Shown here one piece after another: positions 58,020 through 64,000 of a stretch of 64,000 nt of DNA. The notes beneath the pieces are model-generated. The model was not told the DNA's origin and did no database searches. It saw only the letters and a program-made list of their open reading frames with translations. Each line of letters begins with the position of its first letter. Position 1 is the first letter of the stretch. Source of the stretch: LMUY01 sp965198895 (GTDB lineage: Bacteria; Pseudomonadota; Alphaproteobacteria; Acetobacterales; Acetobacteraceae). The stretch spans positions 2,480,001 through 2,544,000 of the forward strand of contig OZ240676.1 in assembly GCA_965198895.1 (NCBI GenBank). Direction: 5' to 3'. The translations under genes were made by a program, and so were the position numbers.

Positions 58020-59089
58020 GCCGCGCGCAACAGCCGGTCCACGATCACGGCGCGCATCGTATAGGTGTGGTCCGCCAGCACCCGGCGCAGCGCGGCCGCT
58101 CCGATGGCGCGGGCGCGCTCCGGCGTGAGCGCGGCGAGGTGGTCGGCCACGTCCGCACCGTCGCGCGCCACCAGCACTTCCTCGCCCGGGGCTAGGAACA
58201 GCTCCAACCCCTGCCAGGCATCGGTGATCAGGCAGGCACCGGCGCCGGCGGCCTCGAACACCCGGGTGGCGGGGGAGAAGCCGACCGCCGCCATGCTGTC
58301 CCGCGCCACGTTCAGCACCGCCAGGGGCGTGCAGTTGAAGGCATTGTGGTCGGCAGTGGGCGTGTGGCCGATGCGGCGGACGTTCGGCGGCATGCCCTTG
58401 TCGTCCCAGCCGAGGCCGCCGAGCAGGAACGAGCGGTCCGCCAGGCGCGCGGCGGGTTGCAGGAAGAACGCCTCCACCCGCGCCTCGCGGTCCGGCAGGC
58501 GGTTGGCGAGGAAGCCGAGGTCGGCGCTGAACCGGGGGTCGGGCGGCACCGGATGGTGGGTTGCCGGGTCGAGCGCGTTGTAGATCGGCGTGCAAGCCCG
58601 GGCGCCGAGCGCGGTGTAGGCGGCGATCACCGGCGGGCCGCCGCCATAGGTCAGCACCATGTCCAACTGCGGCAGCGCCTGGCGTAGCGGGCAGGCCGGG
58701 TCGGGGGTGATGGTGGCAAGGGTCGCGGGAGCATCGACGTCCCAGAAGATTTTTTGCGCGCCCGGGCGGGCATGGGCGACGATGCCGGTGATCAGTTCGT
58801 CGTCGAACACGCCGACGCCGCTGGCTTTCACCACCACGTCGGCGTTGGCGGCCTGGACGAGGACGCTGGCGAGGCCGTCCGGAGTGGCCTGGTACACCAC
58901 CGACCTGGCGTACTCCGGCGGGTCGATGTCGCGATGGTTTTGGCGGTCGAAGGCGTCCGGCTCGAAGAAGGTGATGTCCCAACCGAGCGGATGCAGGGCG
59001 GACAGGATGCCACGGTAATAGGTCGCCGCGCCGTTCCAATACGAGGACAGCAGCGACGAGCCGTAGAAGGCCAGGGATTTGCGGATCAT
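58016..59089 (-). CDS. CgeB-like glycosyltransferase
   Basis: A 357-residue GT-B fold protein. The N-terminal half (SLAFYGSSLLSSYWNGAATYYRGILSALHPLGWDITFFEPDAFDRQNHRD) and the C-terminal domain with RVFEAAGAGACLITDAWQGLELFLAPGEEVLVARD (about 278-312) match the CgeB/DUF3880 family of glycosyltransferases. The E-x-A-G-A-G segment is the nucleotide-sugar site. The acceptor is unknown; coupling with an acyltransferase suggests a cell-surface glycan. It overlaps the next gene by 4 bases. Confidence 0.75.
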   Translation of the reverse strand: MIRKSLAFYGSSLLSSYWNGAATYYRGILSALHPLGWDITFFEPDAFDRQNHRDIDPPEYARSVVYQATPDGLASVLVQAANADVVVKASGVGVFDDELITGIVAHARPGAQKIFWDVDAPATLATITPDPACPLRQALPQLDMVLTYGGGPPVIAAYTALGARACTPIYNALDPATHHPVPPDPRFSADLGFLANRLPDREARVEAFFLQPAARLADRSFLLGGLGWDDKGMPPNVRRIGHTPTADHNAFNCTPLAVLNVARDSMAAVGFSPATRVFEAAGAGACLITDAWQGLELFLAPGEEVLVARDGADVADHLAALTPERARAIGAAALRRVLADHTYTMRAVIVDRLLRAA

Positions 59090-59123
59090 GGGTGCTATCT
59101 TGCTACGTTACCGGCAGTAGGAC

Positions 59124-59202
59124 GTAGGGTGGGCTTCAGCCCACCATTTTTGCCACTCTGCCGCCTTCTTGCCGCCGGTGGTGGGCTGAAGCCCACCCTA
59201 CG
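59124..59202. repeat. Family C double hairpin with long-range pairing
   Basis: The left arm (59124-59146, GTAGGGTGGGCTTCAGCCCA plus CCA) is the exact reverse complement of the right arm (59179-59201) across a spacer of about 32 bases. Each arm is also a hairpin by itself (GGTGGGCT/AGCCCACC type). It fills the gap between the CgeB-like gene and the small ORF after argF. Confidence 0.8.
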
Positions 59203-59203
59203 C

Positions 59204-59476
59204 TCAGGTGGCGTTGCTGATTTCTGCCTCGAGCGCCTGCAGCGTGCGGTCGAGCGCGTCGATATCCGCATCGCTGCCTTCCAGGGCCGCAAGCGCCGCT
59301 CGTCGGCATCGGTCGTGGCCCACATCCGTGTCGACCTGGCCCCGGATCCCCGCCAGGCAGTCCGCATAGGCGTTGCCGGCGTCCACCGCATCCACTTGCG
59401 CGAAAATCTCTCGGACGCGCCGATCCACCCAGCCCGGCGCCGCCGGCGTTTCCTCGGTCAGCGACGACCGGTTCAC
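59204..59476 (-). CDS. Small conserved-looking protein coupled to argF
   Basis: A 90-residue acidic protein of unknown family (VNRSSLTEETPAAPGWVDRR at the start). It is mainly helical in appearance, with A/D/L-rich C-terminal segments and two cysteines (about 40 and 57), and has no signal peptide or membrane segment. Its GTG start overlaps the argF stop as GTGA, so it is translationally coupled to argF. It has normal high-GC codon use, which supports it as a real gene. Whether it affects ornithine carbamoyltransferase is not known. Confidence 0.5.
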   Translation of the reverse strand: MNRSSLTEETPAAPGWVDRRVREIFAQVDAVDAGNAYADCLAGIRGQVDTDVGHDRCRRAALAALEGSDADIDALDRTLQALEAEISNAT

Positions 59477-60438
59477 CGCACCGCCCCGAGCGCCCAGGCC
59501 AGCACGCCCTTCTGCGCGTGCAGCCGGTTTTCCGCGCCGTCGAACACCACCGATTGCGGGCCGTCGATCACGCCGGCGGTCACCTCCTCGCCACGATGGG
59601 CGGGGAGGCAGTGCATGAAGATCGCATCGTCGGCCGCGCGGGCCATCAGCCGCTCGTCCACCTGGTACGGTGCCAGCAGGTTGTGCCGGTTGGATGTCGG
59701 GTCGTCCGCCATGCTGACCCAGCAATCCGTCACCACGCATCGCGCCCCGGCCACCGCCACCTCCGGATCGCTGCCGACGGTGATGTTGGCCCCCTGCGCC
59801 CGCGCCCACGCCAAGGCTTCCGGCTCGGGCTGCAGCTCCGGTGGGCAGGCGATGCGCAAAGTGAAGCCGAACTGCACCGCCGCCTCGATCCACGAGCGAG
59901 CGACGTTGTTGCCGTCCCCCACCCAGGCCACGACCTGCCCGGCGATCGGGCCGCGATGCTCCTCGAACGTCATCACGTCGGCCATCAACTGGCACGGGTG
60001 GGATTTGTCGGTCAGCCCGTTGATCACCGGCACCGTCGCATTCGCCGCCAACTCCGCGAGCTTGGCGGCATCGTCGGTGCGCAGCATGATTGCGTCCACG
60101 TAGCGCGACAGCACCCGCGCGGTGTCCGCCACTGTCTCCCCGCGGCCGAGCTGCAGTTCACTGGCCTGCAGCACCACGACGTCGCCCCCGAGCTGGCGCA
60201 TGGCCACCTCGAAGGAGACCCGGGTCCGCGTAGACGGTTTCTCGAAGATCAGCGCCAGGGTGCGCCCGGCGAGCGGCCGGGACGACGGCACCCCCGACTG
60301 CTTGAAGCCGCGCGCCACGTCCAGCATCTGGCGCAGGACCGCCGGGTCGAAGTGGCGCAGGTCGAGGAAGTGCCGCGGCTCGGCCGGGGCCAGCGTGGTG
60401 CCATCCTCCGGCCGCAGCCGGCGTAGGGCCCCGCTCAC
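59473..60438 (-). CDS. argF: Ornithine carbamoyltransferase
   Basis: A 321-residue enzyme that joins carbamoyl phosphate and ornithine to citrulline in arginine synthesis. The carbamoyl-phosphate motif KPSTRTRVSFE (about 67-77), HPCQ (about 147-150), the ornithine-side region GDGNNVARSWIEA and DCWVSM, and HCLPAHRG (about 276-283) are all intact. The GTG at 60438 is preferred because it overlaps the argD stop by 4 bases (GTGA); the frame is open upstream only inside argD. It forms an operon with argD and the 90-residue ORF. Confidence 0.94.
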   Translation of the reverse strand: MSGALRRLRPEDGTTLAPAEPRHFLDLRHFDPAVLRQMLDVARGFKQSGVPSSRPLAGRTLALIFEKPSTRTRVSFEVAMRQLGGDVVVLQASELQLGRGETVADTARVLSRYVDAIMLRTDDAAKLAELAANATVPVINGLTDKSHPCQLMADVMTFEEHRGPIAGQVVAWVGDGNNVARSWIEAAVQFGFTLRIACPPELQPEPEALAWARAQGANITVGSDPEVAVAGARCVVTDCWVSMADDPTSNRHNLLAPYQVDERLMARAADDAIFMHCLPAHRGEEVTAGVIDGPQSVVFDGAENRLHAQKGVLAWALGAVR

Positions 60439-61631
60439 TTTGCCGCCACCCTGGCCAGGGACGGACGGCAACGGCGGGCGCCGCGGCGCATCATGTCCAT
60501 TCCGGTCGCGATATCCTCGTCGGTGATCACCAGCGGCGGCACCAAGCGAAGGGTGTTGTCGCCCGCCGTGATGCTCAGCAGGCCCTCGGCGGCGAATGCC
60601 TCCTGCACCTCGCCGCAGGGCACGTGGCACTTCAGGCCGAGCATCAGCCCGGCGCCGCGCACCGTCTCGAACACCTCCAGCTCGTCGTGCACCAGCTGGT
60701 CCAGCGCGCCCCACAGAACGCGCCCCTTGCGGTCCACGTCCTCGAGGAAGCCCGGCGCCAGCATCACGTCCAGCACCGCGTTGGCGGCGGCACAGGCGAG
60801 CGGGTTGCCGCCGAAGGTGGTGCCGTGGGTGCCGGCTTTGAGATACTTGGCCACCGCCTCCTTGGCGAGGACGGCGCCCATCGGGAAGCCGCCGGCGATG
60901 CCCTTGGCGGCCGACATCACGTCCGGCTCGATGCCGGCCCATTGATGGGCGAACAGCTTGCCGGTGCGTCCCATGCCGCACTGCACCTCGTCCAGGCCGA
61001 GGAACAGGCCGAACTCGTCGCAGGTCGCGCGCAGTTCCTGCAGGAAGCGCAACGAGGCCGGGCGCACGCCGCCCTCGCCCTGGACCGGTTCGACCAGAAT
61101 GCCGGCCGTTTCCTTGCCGATCGCGTCGCGCACGGCGTTCATGTTGCCGAACGGAACGTGGTCGAAGCCTTCCACCACCGGGCCGAAGCCCTGCAGGTAT
61201 TTGGCGTTGCCGGTGGCCGACAGCATGGCCAGCGTGCGGCCGTGGAACGCGCCGTCGAAACAGATCACCCGGTAGCGCTCGCCGCGCCCGGTGTCTGCCA
61301 TGGCGCGGCGGATCATCTTCACCAGACCCTCGTTCGCCTCGGCGCCCGAGTTACAGAAGAACACGCTGTCGGCGAACGTCGCCTCCACCAGCCGGGCGGC
61401 GAGGCGCTCGGCCCCGGGCACGCGGTACAGGTTGGACACGTGCATCACCCGCGCCGCCTGTTCCGCGATTGCGGACACCAGGTGGGCGTTGTTATGCCCG
61501 AGCGAGGAGGTTGCGATCCCCGCCCCGAAATCCAGGAATCGTCGCCCGTCGCCCGTATACAGCCAGGCGCCCTCGCCCCGCTCGAAAGCGAGGTCGGCGC
61601 GGTTGTAGGTGGGCATCAGGGCGGCGATCAT
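60435..61631 (-). CDS. argD: Acetylornithine aminotransferase
   Basis: A 398-residue class III PLP aminotransferase that makes N-acetylornithine in arginine synthesis. MPTYNRADLAFERGEGAWLYTGDGRRFLDFGAGIA at the start, NSGAEANEGLVKMIR (cofactor phosphate region, about 97-111), DEVQCGMGRTG (about 220-230) and the PLP lysine in SAAKGIAGGFPMGA (about 246-259) all fit ArgD. The ATG at 61631 was chosen from family length; an ATG 15 bases in is also possible. It is the first gene of the argD-argF unit. Confidence 0.93.
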   Translation of the reverse strand: MIAALMPTYNRADLAFERGEGAWLYTGDGRRFLDFGAGIATSSLGHNNAHLVSAIAEQAARVMHVSNLYRVPGAERLAARLVEATFADSVFFCNSGAEANEGLVKMIRRAMADTGRGERYRVICFDGAFHGRTLAMLSATGNAKYLQGFGPVVEGFDHVPFGNMNAVRDAIGKETAGILVEPVQGEGGVRPASLRFLQELRATCDEFGLFLGLDEVQCGMGRTGKLFAHQWAGIEPDVMSAAKGIAGGFPMGAVLAKEAVAKYLKAGTHGTTFGGNPLACAAANAVLDVMLAPGFLEDVDRKGRVLWGALDQLVHDELEVFETVRGAGLMLGLKCHVPCGEVQEAFAAEGLLSITAGDNTLRLVPPLVITDEDIATGMDMMRRGARRCRPSLARVAAK

Positions 61632-61745
61632 GACAAAGGGTATACCTTGGCGGTCCCCACGCTTGCCAAGCCGCGACCCTTCGCGGTCAGGGCGTGGGAA
61701 GCGAGAACCATGAAACGCCGCGGCGTCCAGAGTCAAACACTGTTG

Positions 61746-62150
61746 CTAATAAACGAAGTTCGGCTGCGCGTTCAGCGAGTCCTTCGTCGCCCCCGGCAGC
61801 ATCAGCTTGCCGTCGGCGGACTGTTGCAGTTGCCCGATCGGCACCGCGACCAGCTTGCCGCCCAGCCCGATGAACCCGCCCACCGATAGGATCGCCAGCG
61901 CCACTTTATCGTCCGGCGTGATCATCAGGTCGTCGACCGTGCCGATCTGCGTGTTGGCGTCGCTATACACGCCGGCGCCGATGATCTTGCTCGCCCGGTG
62001 GCCGTTCTGCATCCGCACGCTGGCGACAGAGAGGTTCGGATTGCCGGCCGCCGGGACCAACGCATCGCTGGAGGCGGGCGCCGTGGTTTGGGCCAGCACT
62101 GGGGCCGCCGCGAGGGTGACGGCGACGGCGAGACAAATGATACGGTTCAC
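61746..62150 (-). CDS. Secreted PRC-barrel domain protein
   Basis: A 134-residue protein. A signal peptide (VNRIICLAVAVTLAAAPVLAQ) is followed by a short linker and a PRC-barrel-like domain: SKIIGAGVYSDANTQIGTVDDLMITPDDKVALAILSVGGFIGLGGKLVAVPIGQL (about 63-117). PRC barrels occur in ribosome-assembly and photosynthetic proteins and in many small periplasmic proteins of alphaproteobacteria, often stress-related, whose role is unclear. The GTG at 62150 has CTGGAG upstream; the frame extends eight codons further without similarity. Confidence 0.75.
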   Translation of the reverse strand: MNRIICLAVAVTLAAAPVLAQTTAPASSDALVPAAGNPNLSVASVRMQNGHRASKIIGAGVYSDANTQIGTVDDLMITPDDKVALAILSVGGFIGLGGKLVAVPIGQLQQSADGKLMLPGATKDSLNAQPNFVY

Positions 62151-62262
62151 GAAACGAACTCCAGGTGCCGCCAAGCAACGCCCCTAACACAAGGCAAGTT
62201 CCTCCTGCCCGGGGGAGCGGGGCCGGGTTCCGGCAGGGGCCGCGGCGTGGCAGGCTCCCCTG

Positions 62263-62826
62263 ATGGCCCGCAATTCCCCTCCAGAAGCCGGGCCGCCCCC
62301 CGGCGAAACCGCGCTGCGGGAGGCGGCGCTGACCTACCTCGCCCGCTACAGCGCGACGCAAACCGGCCTGCTGCGCGTGTTGAATCGCCGCATCGCGCGC
62401 TGGGCCCGCGCCGCCGACGCGCCGGCCGAGGCGACGCAGGCGCCGAAGGCTGCCGCCCGCGCCGTGGTGGCCCGGCTGGCGGAATTGGGGGTAGTGAACG
62501 ACGCCGCCTTCGCCGAGGGCCGGGCGCGGGCCTTGCACCGGGCGGGAAGGTCGCGCCGGGCGATCGCGGCGCATCTGCAGGCCAAGGGCGTCCCCGCCAG
62601 CCTTGCGACCCCGCCCGACGATCCGGCGGCCGAACTCGCCGCCGCGCTGCTGTATAGCCACCGCCGCCGCATGGGGCCGTTCCGCCCCGAGCCGGACCCG
62701 GCAGCCCGGCCGCGCGAGCTCGCGCGGCTGGCCCGCGCCGGCTTCCCCGCCGCGGTGGCGGCCCGTGCCCTGGACCTGGACCCCGCCGAGGCGGAGACGC
62801 TGCTGCTGGAAGCCCGGCGCCGGTGA
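62263..62826 (+). CDS. recX: RecX family regulatory protein
   Basis: A 187-residue all-helical protein of the RecX family, which binds RecA filaments and limits their extension. The three helical repeats are visible: ALTYLARYSATQTGLLRVLNRRI (about 22-44), VVARLAELGVVNDAAFAEGRARALHRAGRSRRAIAAHLQAKGV (about 68-110), and LARLARAGFPAAVAARALDLDPAEAETLL at the end. recA is not in the window. The frame starts with ATG and has a good high-GC codon pattern. Confidence 0.82.
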   Translation: MARNSPPEAGPPPGETALREAALTYLARYSATQTGLLRVLNRRIARWARAADAPAEATQAPKAAARAVVARLAELGVVNDAAFAEGRARALHRAGRSRRAIAAHLQAKGVPASLATPPDDPAAELAAALLYSHRRRMGPFRPEPDPAARPRELARLARAGFPAAVAARALDLDPAEAETLLLEARRR

Positions 62827-62965
62827 TCTCGCCGGGCCGGTTCCGTGTTGCTCGATCGCGACGCGAAGTAACGATTTTGTCGTGCGACTATGAAGACGAA
62901 GCCAAGAAGTCCTGTTAGCCTTCGTTTGCACCCCGGAATCGGGGCATTTCGAGGAGTCTACACGC

Positions 62966-63523
62966 ATGACGATCCGCCTTAGGGGCCTGGTCCCCGCTTT
63001 CGCGCTCCTGGCCCCCGCCTGTGCGGTCCTGACCATGGGTGTCGCCCACGCCCAGCAGCCCTACAACCCGAATGCTGGCCAGATGTCCTATCCGCAGTCG
63101 CTTCCGTCGGGGCAGGTGAACATTCCTGCGTCGACCGCACGCGACACCGGCAACATGGCCTATCCCGCCTCGCCGGGTGGGGTGACCGAGTCGGCGCCGC
63201 GCGGCCGTGACACCGGCAACATGGCCTATCCGTCGGGTGGTGGTGCTGTGCCCCGGACGACGGCTGCGGCCGCGCCGATGGCCCCGATGGGCAAGGCGCC
63301 GCCGATGCGCCCGGACGTAGCGCCGACCCCGGCGCAGACCGCGGCCGCCCGCTCGCTGGACATGGCGCCGAGCTCCGCCCCGGTGCCGTACACCGACTTC
63401 CTGCCCCCGGCGAAGCCGATGGCGGGGAAGCCCATGATGCACAAGCGCATGCCGATGCATAAGGCGGCCATGAAGACGGCCCCCAAGGCCGCTGCGACCC
63501 CGGCGGCGGCTCCCGCCAAGTAA
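62966..63523 (+). CDS. Secreted protein with repeated RDTGNMAYP motif, function unknown
   Basis: A 185-residue protein with a signal peptide (cleavage after HAQ near residue 29). The motif RDTGNMAYP occurs twice (about residues 59-67 and 82-90, separated by 23 residues), with a related GQMSYP before it, so a 20-25-residue unit seems to be repeated. The rest is rich in P, A, M and K, with a methionine/histidine-rich tail (KPMAGKPMMHKRMPMHKAAM) that could bind metal ions such as copper. It has no recognised domain. Confidence 0.55.
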   Translation: MTIRLRGLVPAFALLAPACAVLTMGVAHAQQPYNPNAGQMSYPQSLPSGQVNIPASTARDTGNMAYPASPGGVTESAPRGRDTGNMAYPSGGGAVPRTTAAAAPMAPMGKAPPMRPDVAPTPAQTAAARSLDMAPSSAPVPYTDFLPPAKPMAGKPMMHKRMPMHKAAMKTAPKAAATPAAAPAK

Positions 63524-63629
63524 CGCGGAACTTCCACTGACTTATCAACTCGTTGTTTCAGCGGGTTGATATTCCGTGTAGGCTGCTCCCGTTTCGACCA
63601 GGGCCGCAAGAAACCGGGGGCAGCCTTTC

Positions 63630-64000
63630 ATGCGTGTGCAAGCCAGGGTTCTCTGCCTTGCCGTGTCGGCCGCGCTCTCCGCCTGTGCCACCTCGCCGTC
63701 CGGCCGCTCGCGCGAGGCCGGGTCGTGGCAGTCGGGCAGCGTCGAGTGCGCCCCCTATGCCCGCCAGGTGAGCGGCATCCAGCTATCCGGCGACGCCGCG
63801 GATTGGTGGGATGGGGCGGCCGGTCGCTACCAGCGCACCACCCAGCCGAGCCGCGGCGCCGTGCTGGTGTTCCGCCGCTCCGACCGCCTGCCGCACGGCC
63901 ATGTGTCGGTTGTCACCAGCCTGCGGACGGCGCGAGAGATCATCGTCACGCAAGCGAATTGGGTGCACGGCCGCATCGCCCGCGACGAACCGGTGGTGGA
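63630..64000 (+). CDS. CHAP-domain lipoprotein (peptidoglycan amidase/endopeptidase-like), 3' end outside window
   Basis: The frame is open to the window end (123 complete codons). The signal peptide MRVQARVLCLAVSAALSAC ends in a lipobox-like LSAC (cysteine about 19), so it is probably lipid-anchored. VECAPYARQVSG carries the CHAP nucleophilic cysteine, LPHGHVSVV the histidine, and TQANW the third polar residue. CHAP enzymes cut amide bonds in peptidoglycan stem peptides. A ribosome binding site is not obvious, as the ATG is preceded by CCGGGGGCAGCC. Confidence 0.75.
   Translation, partial: MRVQARVLCLAVSAALSACATSPSGRSREAGSWQSGSVECAPYARQVSGIQLSGDAADWWDGAAGRYQRTTQPSRGAVLVFRRSDRLPHGHVSVVTSLRTAREIIVTQANWVHGRIARDEPVV

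Overview
This window is a chromosomal stretch of a high-GC (roughly 68-70%) Gram-negative bacterium. The gene order ruvB-ybgC-tolQRA-tolB-pal-cpoB-tilS-ftsH, the GTG/TTG starts, the Tat-type leaders on solute-binding proteins and the many ABC importers fit an alphaproteobacterium, most likely the Acetobacteraceae (Rhodospirillales); this is inferred from content only. I saw no rRNA, tRNA, CRISPR array, prophage or complete insertion sequence. Protein genes cover almost the whole window, and most intergenic gaps hold short palindromic repeats.

Layout. (1) 1-3471: the end of a compact operon with the C-terminus of a YcaO-family protein, a xylose-isomerase-like TIM barrel protein, a GT4 glycosyltransferase and a PIG-L deacetylase. 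This looks like an uncharacterised biosynthetic locus cut by the window edge. It is followed by an OpgH/MdoH glucan glucosyltransferase. (2) 5451-13390: a uracil-DNA glycosylase, an aldose 1-epimerase, an SDR / thiamine-diphosphate enzyme / GlcD-type FAD oxidase set, and a membrane diguanylate cyclase. (3) 13416-18286: an M20 peptidase, an NMT1-type ABC importer (SBP, permease, ATPase) and a CnbZ-like protein. (4) 18441-31499: a 13-kb minus-strand run with a second importer (LivFGMHK type) and a third (oligopeptide type), between them an aspartate dehydrogenase, an acetyltransferase-like hydrolase, an AtzH/HpxZ-like protein and an amidase. A C45 autoproteolytic acyltransferase/hydrolase is divergent from it. 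This looks like uptake and hydrolysis of amide-containing nitrogen compounds. (5) 32871-38348: quinate/shikimate catabolism (quiC fusion, BKACE, aroQ, aroE-like, MHS-family transporter). (6) 38464-48528: ruvB, the complete Tol-Pal operon with a proline-rich TolA, tilS and ftsH. (7) 48781-58019 and on to 59089: an exported PCMT-like methyltransferase, a membrane aminopropyltransferase-like protein, hydrolases, transporters, an acyltransferase and a CgeB-like glycosyltransferase. (8) 59204-64000: argD-argF with a coupled small ORF, a secreted PRC-barrel protein, recX, a repeat-bearing secreted protein and the start of a CHAP-domain lipoprotein.

Three interspersed repeat families recur: A, C/G-rich hairpins with CCCTCTCCC/GGGAGAGGG arms, some in paired ~120-bp units; B, ~140-bp elements with CGTCATGCCAGGG terminal inverted repeats; C, GTAGGGTGGG hairpins. 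One family A copy has become the last 39 codons of a gene. A 14-bp tandem repeat after tolB puts stop codons in all three forward frames ahead of pal.

Gene boundaries were derived by counting residues of the translated frames. Start codons marked as uncertain were chosen from ribosome binding sites, overlaps and family length.
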